A stretch of DNA of 64,000 nt, taken from NCBI GenBank assembly GCA_015272155.1, contig JACYME010000159.1, positions 50,544 through 114,543 of the forward strand. The letters are read 5' to 3'. The stretch comes from Leptolyngbyaceae cyanobacterium T60_A2020_046 (GTDB taxonomy: Bacteria > Cyanobacteriota > Cyanobacteriia > Phormidesmidales > Phormidesmidaceae). This document shows, one piece after another, positions 8,931-18,706 of this stretch (the first letter of the stretch is position 1; every line of letters begins with the position of its first letter). A program made the position numbers and the translations under genes. Under the pieces are notes generated by a model, which saw only the letters and a list, made by a program, of their open reading frames with translations, made no database searches and was not told the origin of the DNA.

Positions 8931-9507
8931 CCAAGGCGTGCCGCCCTACATCGTGTTTACAGAAACGAGCCTGCGTCAGATGGCTCAACGGATGCCGCGA
9001 TCGCGCTCCGCCTTTGAACGCATCTCTGGCGTAGGGAGTCGCAAACTGGAACAGTACGGCGATCGCTTTGTGGCAGAAATCGTCGCCTTTTGTGACGAAA
9101 ACGGCATCTCAGACAGCGGAGAAACGAACTCGGCTGAGCGCGCTCGCGGTTTACCTCCTGGCGGCAGCACCCACGCCGTCACCCTACAACTGCACCAGGC
9201 AGGTCATACCCCGTCCGAAATTGCTACGCTGCGCAACCTGCGCAAAACCACCATCATCCGCCACCTATCAGAGCTGATTAAAGCGGGGGAAGCGGTCGAT
9301 TTGGATGGCTTGGTGCCCCGCGATCGCCAGCAACAGATTTGGGGCGCGATCGAAAAAGCTGGATGTGGTCGCCTGGGTGAAATCAGCGCTTTCCTGGATG
9401 ATTCCTACACCTACGACGAAATTCGCCTCGTGCGCGGAGCCTACCAGCGCCAAAATCCCCAAGGGATGCGCGTCAAGGCAATCCGTGAACCATCAGCCGA
9501 CCCGTAA
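8879..9507 (+). CDS. recQ: RecQ C-terminal part (HRDC and HTH domains), out of frame
   Basis: Continuation of recQ in the +1 frame. Translation from about 8879 gives DRLKALRKRLADDQGVPPY followed by the HRDC domain (YIVFTETSLRQMAQRMP, then GVGSRKLEQYGDRF) and a C-terminal HTH_40-type winged helix (HAVTLQLHQAGHTPSEIA and following). Together with the upstream part the intact protein would be about 740 aa, the usual length of cyanobacterial RecQ with this tail. Alone it has only a GTG at 8938 as possible start and no Shine-Dalgarno, so it is unlikely to be translated independently. Confidence 0.8.
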
Positions 9508-9556
9508 ACCCCATCGACCAGTCATCATCACGCTGACAGAACCCGACTCAGACTTT

Positions 9557-9590
9557 AGTGATGATGCAAAAACAGTGATGATGCAAAAAC
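9557..9590. repeat. 17-bp perfect tandem duplication
   Basis: AGTGATGATGCAAAAAC occurs twice head to tail (9557-9573 and 9574-9590) just after the end of recQ. It is most simply a replication-slippage product. Confidence 0.85.
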
Positions 9591-9744
9591 GCGAGGCTGC
9601 AATGCTGCAACCCCGCGCTTCGGTCATTTTGTGGTGCCCAGACTCACCCATCCAAGCCAGGGGAGCGAGTGAGTTTCCCTGCCTCTGGGAAAAGGATAAG
9701 TGCAAAGGGCTTATCCCACAGTTCCCTCAGCATCCTTGCGGAAG

Positions 9745-9780
9745 ACAGTCCTAGCGCTCTCGCCAAGAAACCAGGACTGT
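9745..9780. terminator. Inverted repeat between recQ and the RNA helicase
   Basis: ACAGTCCT and AGGACTGT (8 bp each, 20-base loop) lie in the convergent spacer 11 bp from the stop of the leftward DEAD-box gene. There is no clear T-run; a terminator role is possible. Confidence 0.35.
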
Positions 9781-9791
9781 GTCCTGACGCT

Positions 9792-11111
9792 CTAGCGACG
9801 CGCTTCCGACCGCTTCACCGGTAGGGGCATCTTGCTGCCACTCGCACCTCGGGCACTGCTGCCACCCCGGCTAGGGCGACGGCTATTCGTACGGGGAGCA
9901 TCGAAGCGATCGCGGCGCGATGCCCGGCGTGGCCCCTTACGGTGGGAAAAGCCCGGAATCGGTTCCGGCGCGATCGCGGGATCGGGCTCGTAACCAGGCA
10001 CCACATCGCGGGGAATGTCTTGCTTCAGCAGGCGCTCAATATTGCGCAGCAGATGTTGCTCATCCACGCTCACAAGAGACACCGCTTCTCCTTCGCTGCC
10101 CGCCCGCCCAGTACGGCCAATGCGGTGGACGTAGTCCTCGGGCACGTTGGGGAGGTCAAAGTTCACGACGTGGGGGAGTTCATCGATATCAAGGCCACGA
10201 GCTGCCACATCTGTGGCCACCAGCACACGCACTGAGCCCCGCTTAAAGGCTGACAGGGCACGGCTACGAGCACCCTGGCTTTTATCGCCGTGGATCGTCG
10301 CGGTGCTAAGTCCATCCTTCTGTAACTGTTCAGCGAGGCGATTTGCACCGTGCTTGGTGCGAGTAAACACCAGCACTCGTTTCCAGTTGCGATGGCCAAT
10401 GATGAAGGACAATAGCTCCCGCTTGCGATGGCGATCAACAGGGTGGACGAGCTGCGTCACATTTTCAGAGGCGGTATTGCTACGCGCCACTTCAATGACT
10501 TCAGGATTTTGCAGCAAATCGTCGGCAAGGGCTTTAATCTGCCGGGAGAAGGTCGCCGAGAACAGCAAGGTCTGGCGATTTGCGGGCATGAGGTCGATGA
10601 TTTTGCGAATGTCGTGGATGAAGCCCATATCTAACATGCGATCGGCCTCATCGAGCACCAACATTTCAACGCTTGACAGGTCAACGGTGCCTTGCCCAAC
10701 GTGGTCGAGCAGGCGGCCCGGCGTCGCAACCAAGATATCAACGCCGCGACGCAGTTTCGCAATTTGGGGGCCAATTTTGACGCCACCATATACCACCGCA
10801 GTCCGCAGGGGCAGATATTTGCCGTAGGTTGAGACGCTATCGCTCACCTGGGCCGCGAGTTCGCGGGTGGGGGTCAAAATCAGGGCGCGAACCTTACGTG
10901 TCTTGTCTCGGGATCCGGTGCTGAGGTTGTGCAGAATCGGGAGCGTAAAGGCCGCAGTCTTGCCCGTGCCGGTTTGGGCGCTGGCGAGCAAATCACGACC
11001 GCTGAGCACGGTTGGGATCGCTTGGGCTTGAATGGGGGTGGGAGACTCGTAACCTTCGTCGGAAATAGCCCGCAGCAGTTTAGCAGACAGGCCAAGGGTG
11101 TCGAATGACAT
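9792..11111 (-). CDS. DEAD-box ATP-dependent RNA helicase (RhlE/CrhR-like)
   Basis: 439 aa from the ATG at 11111 ([13 protein letters not shown]). It has the Q motif (TPIQAQAIP), Walker [13 protein letters not shown] box, SAT motif and HRIGRTGR, so the whole two-domain helicase core is intact. The C-terminal 60 residues are rich in Arg, Ser and Gly and resemble an RNA-binding tail. Cyanobacterial proteins of this type (CrhR) unwind and anneal RNA and are induced by cold and redox stress; whether this is the CrhR orthologue cannot be settled here. The longer upstream reading from 11222 is not conserved-looking. Confidence 0.9.
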   Translation of the reverse strand: MSFDTLGLSAKLLRAISDEGYESPTPIQAQAIPTVLSGRDLLASAQTGTGKTAAFTLPILHNLSTGSRDKTRKVRALILTPTRELAAQVSDSVSTYGKYLPLRTAVVYGGVKIGPQIAKLRRGVDILVATPGRLLDHVGQGTVDLSSVEMLVLDEADRMLDMGFIHDIRKIIDLMPANRQTLLFSATFSRQIKALADDLLQNPEVIEVARSNTASENVTQLVHPVDRHRKRELLSFIIGHRNWKRVLVFTRTKHGANRLAEQLQKDGLSTATIHGDKSQGARSRALSAFKRGSVRVLVATDVAARGLDIDELPHVVNFDLPNVPEDYVHRIGRTGRAGSEGEAVSLVSVDEQHLLRNIERLLKQDIPRDVVPGYEPDPAIAPEPIPGFSHRKGPRRASRRDRFDAPRTNSRRPSRGGSSARGASGSKMPLPVKRSEARR

Positions 11112-11352
11112 AAAAATGCGTTGTCTCTTGAATCGCCTACCCCAAAATTCACGCTTTGGGTCCAGTCTAGACGGGTGACGTGTGATGATCCGAAAGGATG
11201 CCGGGTGCAGACCAGAATGCACAGGTCTACTATCTTAACAGGTCTTAACGTTATTGGCTGCGATCGCTACTTCAAGTTGTAAAAAGTTTCCGCCGCGATC
11301 GCTGCGTCCTCATTCATCAGCCCGCTTCAGGCGATTCAACCTGCGGCTCAGA

Positions 11353-13032
11353 TCAACCGCCAGGAGGAGATTTGAAGTCAACGTGGGCCGGAATCACAAT
11401 TCCCGCTGCGTCTAGCGCCACCTTGAGTCGTCGCCGATATTCCCGAGCGACTTCCCATTGTTTGAGGGGCTGGGTTTTAATCCACACGCGAATGGTCAGC
11501 CCGCGTTCGTCAAAGTCTTCAACGCCTAGCACTTCAGGCTCCTTGAGCATGGCTGCCGACCAGCGATCGCTGGCCTGCATCGCCTTTCCTGTCGCCTCAA
11601 TCAGGCCCAAAACCTGATCCACATCGGTGTGATAGCTGATTGGGATATGGACATCCGCCTGGGCCCAGTGGCTGGAGTGGTTGGCGATGACGCCAATTTC
11701 ACTGTTGGGGATCGTCACCAGACGCCCCTCCTCATCGCGAATTTGCGTAATGCGCAGGTTGATGTTTTCTACCAAGCCGCGAATACCGTGAACAGTAATC
11801 ACATCCCCCACGGCGTACTGGTCTTCGAGAATGATGAAAAAGCCGTTGATGGCGTCTTTGATCAAGCTCTGGGCGGGGAGAGACAATGCCACGCCGATAA
11901 TGCCTGCGCCTGCGAGCAGGGGAGCGATGTTGATCCCGATCGCCATCAGCGCGACGAGGCCACCTATCGCCACCCACAGCAGCGTGACGATGCCACGACT
12001 AACCCGCGAAATGGTTTTGACGCGCAACTGCATCCGGCGGTTGACTTCGGGGGTAATTTCGTAGCGGCTGGCGAGGACGGCGGCAAGTTTATTGATCAGC
12101 GCAAAGCTGAGGCGAATGAGCAGGTACACGGCGAGACTCACCACCACGAGCCGCAGGGGAATGCCTAACCCCTCGACAACGCGCACCTGGAGAATGCGGG
12201 TGTGGGGAAAGAGGCCGGCAATCGCGAGTCCGCCACTGGCCCAGAGCCCGACTTGAAGAAGTTGGGAAAAGCGTAGTTGCGCTTCGGTGAGATTCCAGCG
12301 CTGGCGTTCATCCAGCACATTTTGCAGGGATTGCGATCGCCCCCGCAACAGATCCTGGAGTTCGGCTTTGGTGCGTCGTAGCGATCGCGCCCACCGCTCC
12401 AGTCCCCAACTGATGCCCAGCACCACGGCTAGGATGCCGCCACCCAAACCGCCTCGGCGGATCAGATAGGTGGGTTGACGTTCAAAGCGCGATCGCTGCA
12501 ACGTCTCCTGAATCTGCTCTTGCAGGCCAATGGCAGCGGTTTCGACATCTACCCCGCGCAGTTCCGCATCAAAGCGGGTAACGCTCATCAGGCGGGTGGC
12601 ATTGGCGGGCAGGGTATCTATCCCTGGCGGCACAATGCCCCCATAGAGTTCTGGCGATCGCCGGGTGGTTTCGGTCGGGGGCGATTCGGTCGTCGTAGGG
12701 TCAGCTTCTGACGGTTGCCGGATTTCAATCAGCAGGGTGTCACTGGTGGCGGGCACGTAGCGATCGCGCACCTCTGCCAGGGTGGTTTCAATGGCTCGCA
12801 CGCGCCGCCACAGATCAGACCGGGGCGCTGCCACCCGAAAGGCGCAGTAGCCATCCAACCGGACGCAGGCCGCCTGGACGGGATCTTCGTCGCTGGAGGC
12901 CGATTGCGACGGGCTGGGTAGGGCCAGGTCTAGAACGGACTGAGCCCGTGTGGGGACGGCTTGGAGCGCGACCCAGAGCGTCAGGATGCCGATGAAGATG
13001 AACCGCAGTCGCGATCGCCCCAGATGCCCCAT
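11353..13032 (-). CDS. MscS-family mechanosensitive channel, large form
   Basis: 559 aa. A signal peptide (about 1-30, cleavage near TRAQS) is followed by a periplasmic region with a coiled stretch, membrane segments at about 200, 260, 290 and 345-385, and a canonical MscS pore and beta domain. The pore helix segment ALMAIGINIAPLLAGAGIIGVALSLPAQ and the VGDVITVHGIRGLVENINLR beta-domain motif are clear. It should gate ion or solute efflux in the inner membrane on membrane tension. The extra N-terminal periplasmic domain distinguishes it from short MscS. A second, short MscS homologue is at 15787-16617. Confidence 0.88.
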   Translation of the reverse strand: MGHLGRSRLRFIFIGILTLWVALQAVPTRAQSVLDLALPSPSQSASSDEDPVQAACVRLDGYCAFRVAAPRSDLWRRVRAIETTLAEVRDRYVPATSDTLLIEIRQPSEADPTTTESPPTETTRRSPELYGGIVPPGIDTLPANATRLMSVTRFDAELRGVDVETAAIGLQEQIQETLQRSRFERQPTYLIRRGGLGGGILAVVLGISWGLERWARSLRRTKAELQDLLRGRSQSLQNVLDERQRWNLTEAQLRFSQLLQVGLWASGGLAIAGLFPHTRILQVRVVEGLGIPLRLVVVSLAVYLLIRLSFALINKLAAVLASRYEITPEVNRRMQLRVKTISRVSRGIVTLLWVAIGGLVALMAIGINIAPLLAGAGIIGVALSLPAQSLIKDAINGFFIILEDQYAVGDVITVHGIRGLVENINLRITQIRDEEGRLVTIPNSEIGVIANHSSHWAQADVHIPISYHTDVDQVLGLIEATGKAMQASDRWSAAMLKEPEVLGVEDFDERGLTIRVWIKTQPLKQWEVAREYRRRLKVALDAAGIVIPAHVDFKSPPGG

Positions 13033-13269
13033 CTCTCACGCCTCCCCTGATGTGGACTCGCCCAAATCATCAACTCACACCCCCTAGCCAGACCTTGATG
13101 ATACGTAGGGATCAGCCCAGGTTCCAAGTTCTGCTGACGGTAGTTCCTGCGGTTCTCAAGGGTAGCAGTGAGTACATTCTCGTCCACCTTCACGGCACCT
13201 AGCCATCCCGTCTGCTCCACAGCCGCGACCGTGATGAGAGAATATTCACCAACAGCGATGGGTGGTGTG

Positions 13270-14145
13270 ATGGAGTCCAACTTTCTGGCGGCAGTCTTTT
13301 TGCCCCTGGCTCTCTTCGTGATCAGGTTGGGCATGGGGCTGGGGTTGACGGTACAAAGACTTTCAGCGGGTTTTGGTGGAGCCCAAAGCGGTGCTCCTGG
13401 GGCTGGTGGCGCAGTTGATTCTGCTGCCCGTGGTGGGGTTGGGGCTGGCGATCGCCTTTCCCCTATCTCCAGAGTTGGCGGTGGGGGTCATGGTGTTGGC
13501 GGCTTGCCCTGGTGGTCCCACCTCCAACCTGATTACTTACCTGGTGCGCGGTAACGTGGCCCTATCCATTAGCCTGACGGCGATCAGTAGCTTGGTCACG
13601 GTGTTTTCCATTCCCCTGGTGGTGAATTGGGCCATGACCGATTTCATGGGGGCCGAGGTTAGCCTGCGGTTGCCGCTGCTTAACACCATTGCGCAGATTG
13701 CAGCTATCACGTTGATTCCGGTCGCGATTGGCATGACCCTGCATCGGGTTGCGCCGCGCTGGGCCGCCCGGCTTGAGCAGTGGATGAAATGGCTGTCTTT
13801 AGGATTTTGGGGATCATCATTGCCGGGTTGTTGGTGCGCGAGCGGGCCAACGTGCTGAGCTGTTTTGTGCAGGTGGGCAGTGTGACCCTGGCGCTAAATG
13901 TGGTGGCAATGGCGCTGGGCTATGGCCTGGTGCGGGTGAGCCAGTTGTCTGAGCCAGAGGCAAAGGCGATTTCTGTAGAGGTGGGCATTCAAAACGGCAC
14001 CCTGGCGATCGCGATCGCCAGCGCCCCCACCCTGCTCAACATGCCCACCATGGCCATTCCCGCCGCGATTTACAGCCTGCTGATGTTTGTCACCAGCGGC
14101 CTCTTCGCTGCCCTGCTCAACGCCCGACTTCAACGCCCCACCTAA
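13270..14145 (+). pseudogene. Bile acid:sodium symporter family protein, two frameshifts
   Basis: Three overlapping frames together form one complete BASS-family transporter of about 290 aa. Part 1 (13270 to about 13355) is MESNFLAAVFLPLALFVI with GLGLTVQ. Part 2 (about 13357-13798) contains DFQRVLVEPKAVLLGLVAQ and the conserved AACPGGPTSNLITYLVRGN. Part 3 (about 13798-14145) contains VEVGIQNGTLAIAIA, the second signature. The first shift looks like an extra A in CAAAG (13355-13357), the second like one missing base near 13796-13800. All signature motifs are intact, so either the sequence has errors or the gene was inactivated very recently. Family members transport organic anions with Na+. 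Confidence 0.8.
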
Positions 14146-14263
14146 ATCCCTCCTGACCCGCGACCCAGCTCTCCGGGCGAGTTGCGCCCCTAATTCCGAT
14201 CCCGGCGGCTTCACCCCGGCCCCGACTCGCGAGACAATTGGGCTGACGCATCTGGAGATCTCC

Positions 14264-15085
14264 ATGACCGCACAGTGGGACTGCCTCCTCAAAAACGCCG
14301 GCACCTGGGTTGGTTCCTTTACGCGCCTGTCGCCAATGGGCGAGATTTGGGCAGATACGCCCTCCACCGTCATCTTGCAGCCCTCCGCAGATCAAAAGCT
14401 GATGCGGCAAGAAATCCACAAGCGTCCGGCGGATGGCCCGCCCCAGGACACCGTGCTGGAATATCGCACCCTCAACCGCAGCGTGCTCTTTTTTGAGAAT
14501 GGGGCGTTTTCCCAAGGCTCGATCCAGTGGGGGCCGTTTTCGGAATTTGGGGCGGAATTGGGCCTCATTGCTGAGCACCATCGCCTGCGACTGGTGCAGT
14601 TGTTTGACAAAACCCAGCAGCTCGGTTCTCTAACGCTCATTCGCGAGCATCTGGAGGGGACGGAGCCCTCGGCGCGATCGCCCTTAACGATTGAGGATCT
14701 GCTCGGCACTTGGCAAGGAGAGGCCGTGACCCTCTATCCCGACTGGAGCCCCAGCGAAACAATGACCACCCAATTGACAGTGGCGCGATCGGGCGATACT
14801 CTCACCCAAACTCTGTCGATGGGGGTGGGGCAGCCTACGATCGCGTCGAGTGGCACCATCCAGGGCGATCGCATCCTGTTTGAAACTGGCCCGCAAGCCG
14901 TACAGGTGTTGCTCTTGCCCGATGGCGCATCCTCCACCTGCCCGACGCACATTCAGCCCCGTCAGCCGCTCTTTTTGGAAGTCGGCTGGCTCCTTGCGCC
15001 CAATCTCCGCCAGCGCATGATTCGCCGCTACAACGACCAGGGCGGCTGGGCTAGCCTCACCCTTGTCACCGAGCATCGCACCTAA
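14264..15085 (+). CDS. DUF3598 family protein (cyanobacterial)
   Basis: 273 aa starting with MTAQWDCLLKNAGTWVGSF, the typical opening of DUF3598 proteins, which are predicted lipocalin/FABP-like beta-barrels found in cyanobacteria and plants. Two related halves are visible, each opening with a G.W.G segment (NAGTWVGSF and LLGTWQGEAVTLYPDW), consistent with a duplicated barrel. The C-terminus LEVGWLL...RQRMIRRYN..G.W fits the family. The ATG at 14264 has GGAG 6 bases upstream; the longer reading overlaps the symporter gene and is rejected. The function is unknown. Confidence 0.75.
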   Translation: MTAQWDCLLKNAGTWVGSFTRLSPMGEIWADTPSTVILQPSADQKLMRQEIHKRPADGPPQDTVLEYRTLNRSVLFFENGAFSQGSIQWGPFSEFGAELGLIAEHHRLRLVQLFDKTQQLGSLTLIREHLEGTEPSARSPLTIEDLLGTWQGEAVTLYPDWSPSETMTTQLTVARSGDTLTQTLSMGVGQPTIASSGTIQGDRILFETGPQAVQVLLLPDGASSTCPTHIQPRQPLFLEVGWLLAPNLRQRMIRRYNDQGGWASLTLVTEHRT

Positions 15086-15194
15086 AAGGAGCACAATGAT
15101 TCCGGCTATCGGCGATGGCTAGGGGCTGTCCTCAAGGATCGGAAACTTTTCACTACGGAGTGCTTGCCCCATCGAATATCGCGGGAGAGATGCA

Positions 15195-15893
15195 GTGACC
15201 ATCGCGGCAATGATTTTAGCGGGGGGAATGAGTCGGCGGATGGGTACCGATAAGGCGCTGCTGCCGATCGCGGGGGTTCCCCTAATCCACCATATTTACC
15301 ATCAGGCGGCGGCCTGTACGGATGCGGTGTGGGTGGTGACGCCCTGGGGCGATCGCTACCGTCCCCATTTGCCGCCCGGTGCGCGCATCCTGCCCGAAGC
15401 GATCCCCAGGGATGGTGTGCCTGCCGGGCCGCTGGAGGCCTTGGCCCAGGCCCTGCCGCAGGTTGAGGCGACTTGGATGTTGGTGCTGGCCTGTGACTTG
15501 CCCAACCTCCGGGCGTCGGTTTTGAGCCAGTGGCAGGCCGGGTTGCCCCGAGTGGATTCAGCGGCGATCGCCTATCTGCCGCGATCGCCCCAGGGCTGGG
15601 AGCCCCTGTGCGGGTTTTATCACCGCGATCGGGCGCTGCCGTCGTTACAGCGTTGTGCTGCCACCGGGGAGCGATCGCTCCAGCGCTGGCTAGCGGGCCA
15701 AACCGTGCAGGTCATTCCCACCGTAGATCCGGCCTGGTTGCTCAACTGCAACACCCCCGCCGACTGGCAGCGCTATGGAGACTCCGTCACCCTTGGGCCG
15801 GTGAATGCTGAAACAGATGCACATCCCGCTGCGGAAACGGAATCGAAATCCCCTCCGCATCCAGACGCTTCTTCGCCTGTTCATAAAAGCTGA
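15195..15893 (+). CDS. mobA: Molybdenum cofactor guanylyltransferase
   Basis: Transfers GMP from GTP to molybdopterin to make the MGD form of the cofactor in the cytoplasm. The N-terminal nucleotidyltransferase signature LAGGMSRRMGTDKALL (8-23) and the metal-binding Asp in VLACDLPNL are present, with the C-terminal NCNTPADW. It uses a GTG start with GGGAG 7 bases upstream. The reading frame runs about 35 residues past the usual end and overlaps the 3' end of the convergent MscS gene by 107 bp; that tail is poorly structured and probably an extension through loss of the original stop. Confidence 0.88.
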   Translation: MTIAAMILAGGMSRRMGTDKALLPIAGVPLIHHIYHQAAACTDAVWVVTPWGDRYRPHLPPGARILPEAIPRDGVPAGPLEALAQALPQVEATWMLVLACDLPNLRASVLSQWQAGLPRVDSAAIAYLPRSPQGWEPLCGFYHRDRALPSLQRCAATGERSLQRWLAGQTVQVIPTVDPAWLLNCNTPADWQRYGDSVTLGPVNAETDAHPAAETESKSPPHPDASSPVHKS

Positions 15894-16617
15894 GCTGGAT
15901 GGGAATGTAGTGCTCGGGGCGCACCCAGGGCCGCACGGCAAAGTTGACGCTGCTGTCAGCCAGTTCCAACACGGCCACAATGGGGGCGGGATCAGACAAA
16001 ACGCGATCGTCCCGGCGCAGCACCTCTAGCAGCACCCGCTTCACTTGGTCAATGTCGGCCTCGTAGGCCACACCCACCACCATATCCACCCGCAGCAGCC
16101 CGCGCGTGCTGTAGTTCGTGATGTTGCCACTCGTTAGGCTGGCATTGGGGATAATCACCGTTTTGTTATCGAGGGTGACGATCGCGGTGGTAAACAGGTG
16201 AACCTCCTCGACGCGGCCAAAGACGCCCGCCCCTTCGACCAAATCCCCCACTTTGAAGCGCCGAAAAATAATCAGCAACACCCCAGCGGCAAAGTTTGCC
16301 AGCGAGCCTTGCAGTGCTAGGCCGATCGCCAGACCCGCCGCCCCCAGCACGGCCACAATGGAAGCCGTTTGCACCCCGAGGCGATTCAGCGAAGCAATCA
16401 GCGAAAACCCAAACACCCCGTAATACACCAAGGTGCCAAGGAAAGAAATCAGTGTCGGATCGAGGTTGCTTTTGGTGGCGACCCGGCGCACCAACCGCCG
16501 AATCAGGCGGGCTAGCCACGTCCCCACCGCCAAAATTGCGATCGCGGCGATCAAATTCAGCCCAAAGCGGGCCACCAAATCTTCCACCACCGTCAGGATG
16601 GTGCTGATATCTTCCAA
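15787..16617 (-). CDS. MscS-family small-conductance mechanosensitive channel
   Basis: 276 aa, the standard length for MscS. It has three membrane segments (about 18-38, 60-85, 88-120), the pore-lining helix AAGLAIGLALQGSLANFAAGV, the junction FKVGDLVEGAGVFGRVEEV and the beta/alpha C-terminal domain. It protects against hypo-osmotic shock by opening under membrane tension. Its 3' end overlaps mobA by 107 bp. It is the shorter of two MscS homologues in the window. Confidence 0.9.
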   Translation of the reverse strand: MEDISTILTVVEDLVARFGLNLIAAIAILAVGTWLARLIRRLVRRVATKSNLDPTLISFLGTLVYYGVFGFSLIASLNRLGVQTASIVAVLGAAGLAIGLALQGSLANFAAGVLLIIFRRFKVGDLVEGAGVFGRVEEVHLFTTAIVTLDNKTVIIPNASLTSGNITNYSTRGLLRVDMVVGVAYEADIDQVKRVLLEVLRRDDRVLSDPAPIVAVLELADSSVNFAVRPWVRPEHYIPIQLSFYEQAKKRLDAEGISIPFPQRDVHLFQHSPAQG

Positions 16618-16937
16618 AACCCAACTCCTGCTTACCTTCAGCGTTCAATATTTGGGCGATTGCAGTGGCTTGAGACACGGCAGGGCGCTGCGCGGCGTCT
16701 GGAGCAAGTGCGATCGCAGTCAGGCCTAATTCGGATAGGCCACAATTATCCCGATGCAGTTTTACCATACCGAATCTAAACCGAATCTAAGGCGGGCGGT
16801 TGCTGCCCTGCCCTCTAACTTCTCGCCTGTTGGATCACAAGTCCTGGTAGCGTGGAAAAGCGGGTTAATCATTGCTCAGCGGTTAACCCGCCCCGCCAGA
16901 TTGCCGACTGTTTTGAACGTTTCCCCTTGTGCCGCCC
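16618..16937. other. Divergent intergenic region with inverted repeat
   Basis: The 320-bp spacer holds no gene. An inverted repeat GCGGGTTAA/TTAACCCGC (16860-16868 and 16883-16891, 14-base loop) lies about 50 bp upstream of the CPBP protease gene and could be an operator or a hairpin in its leader. Confidence 0.45.
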
Positions 16938-18476
16938 ATGACCCCAGAAACCCCGCCCCAAGCCAGCACCCTCCGCCGTGTGCTGCTGCTCGTGATGACG
17001 CTGCTGGTGACTGCGGTCATGGGGCAAGCCCTGGTGAATAGCTGGACGGAGCCCCAGGTGGCGACCCGCCTGGAACTATACCAAACGGATTTGCTGCTCC
17101 AGGCCAGCATGTGGGATGGCTCCGACCTGCCACCTGAGCAATCTGCCCTGCTGCGGCAAAACCTGGTGGGCAAAACCCCGTTGCAGGACGCGCAGGCTGC
17201 CTATGAGACAGTCCGAAAAACGGCGATCGCCACCCTGAACGCATCCACCGAAACCGCATCATCTGACCAGAACGATGTTGCGGTACGTCCCTCCACCCGG
17301 TTGCAGGCGGCGCAACAACAACAAGCCGATCTGGTGAACCTGGTGGATCTGCGCTTAGGGATTTTGCAGGCCGAGCAAGGGAAGGTGGACGACGCGATCT
17401 CCACCTGGCGCGACCTACAAACCCGCGTTACTCCAGACAGCAACCCGTGGCAAACCGCCGAACTGCTGGCCGCCCTCTGGCAAGGTCAGCCCCCGGACGA
17501 TCGCGCCGCTTCGGTGCTGACCCAAACCCTTGACGGCTGGTTTGAAAACCGCGCCCTCGCGAAGCTCTACCTCGAAACGGGAGAACTGGAAGCCCTTGCC
17601 CAACTCAACGCCGCTGAAATTCAGACCGCTGAGCGCCGGGTCGCCACCTTGGCTGCGGTGGTCGCTGCGCCCGCGATGGGCAGCTTGGTAGGCTTGGGTG
17701 TGTTACTGACCATTGGCATCCAGCGGTTGATCCAGGGCAAAGACGCACCGATCGCCCATAATGCGGATCGCCGCTGGCAAACCCCATGGACCGGAATCAT
17801 CATCTGGCAGGTCATCGTCGGTGGGTTTCTCTTTCTGGGGCAAATTGCCATGCCGCTGCTCATCAGCCCCCTGGGCGGTATTCTGGCGAGTTTTGGCAGC
17901 CGGGGTCGCGCCTTTTATGCACTGCTCTATTACGTGCTAATGGCGGCAGGCTCGATCACGGTGTTGGTCTTTTCCATCCGTCGCTATCGTCCGCTGCCGG
18001 AGGGCTGGTTTCAGTTTCGTCGCGGCAATTGGCTCGCCTGGGGTGCAGGCGGCTATTTTGCAGCACTGCCGCTGATGCTGGTGGTGGCCTTGGTGAATCA
18101 GCAACTTTGGCAGGGCCAAGGGGGCAGCAATCCACTGCTGCAAACCGTTTTGGAAGAACAGGATCCTATCGCCTTGGGCATGTTTTTCTTTACCGCCGCG
18201 ATCGCCGCTCCCCTGTTTGAAGAGGTACTGTTTCGCGGCTTTTTGCTCCCTTCCCTAACGCGCTATGTGCCCGTAGGCGGCGCGATCGTCCTCAGTGCGC
18301 TGATCTTCGCCGTGGCACACCTCAGCCTGTCCGAGGTGCTGCCATTGACGATGCTGGGTATTGTGTTGGGCGTTGTCTACACGCGATCGCGCAACCTCCT
18401 CGCCCCCATGCTGCTCCACAGCGCGTGGAATAGCGTCACCATGCTGGGGCTTCTCCTCCTCGGCACCGCTACATAA
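16938..18476 (+). CDS. CPBP-family intramembrane metalloprotease
   Basis: 512 aa. An N-terminal membrane anchor (about 14-32) and a helical soluble region to about residue 230 precede a multi-pass CPBP (CAAX protease and bacteriocin-processing) domain. The motifs EEVLFRGFLL (Glu-Glu and Arg), FAVAHL and the HSAWN segment are the metal-binding and catalytic signatures, all in the last 100 residues. Substrates of cyanobacterial members are unknown. An in-frame GTG at 16929 is an alternative start; neither has a good Shine-Dalgarno. Confidence 0.85.
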   Translation: MTPETPPQASTLRRVLLLVMTLLVTAVMGQALVNSWTEPQVATRLELYQTDLLLQASMWDGSDLPPEQSALLRQNLVGKTPLQDAQAAYETVRKTAIATLNASTETASSDQNDVAVRPSTRLQAAQQQQADLVNLVDLRLGILQAEQGKVDDAISTWRDLQTRVTPDSNPWQTAELLAALWQGQPPDDRAASVLTQTLDGWFENRALAKLYLETGELEALAQLNAAEIQTAERRVATLAAVVAAPAMGSLVGLGVLLTIGIQRLIQGKDAPIAHNADRRWQTPWTGIIIWQVIVGGFLFLGQIAMPLLISPLGGILASFGSRGRAFYALLYYVLMAAGSITVLVFSIRRYRPLPEGWFQFRRGNWLAWGAGGYFAALPLMLVVALVNQQLWQGQGGSNPLLQTVLEEQDPIALGMFFFTAAIAAPLFEEVLFRGFLLPSLTRYVPVGGAIVLSALIFAVAHLSLSEVLPLTMLGIVLGVVYTRSRNLLAPMLLHSAWNSVTMLGLLLLGTAT

Positions 18477-18637
18477 CGCATTCACCTCAGGAGCCGAATT
18501 TGAATTTGAGGGTGCGTGTGTCAAAAGCCCCCACCCTAGCCCGCCCCCAAAGGTTGAGGGCGCTTATCGTTCAGCCTTGTTCTTTAGGCAGAAGAGTGAT
18601 CACGAGGAGATTTATCCCGCCGAGCACCGCCGCCGCA

Positions 18638-18665
18638 TTTCCCATTTTGAATTTCCCATTTTGAA
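18638..18665. repeat. 14-bp perfect tandem duplication
   Basis: TTTCCCATTTTGAA occurs twice head to tail, followed by a partial third unit (TTTTGA), in the convergent spacer between the CPBP protease and cyclo-ligase genes. No gene is seen in this 230-bp spacer. Confidence 0.85.
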
Positions 18666-18706
18666 TTTTGAGTTGCATTTCGCCGCTCGTTCACCGCGCC
18701 GTGGCC

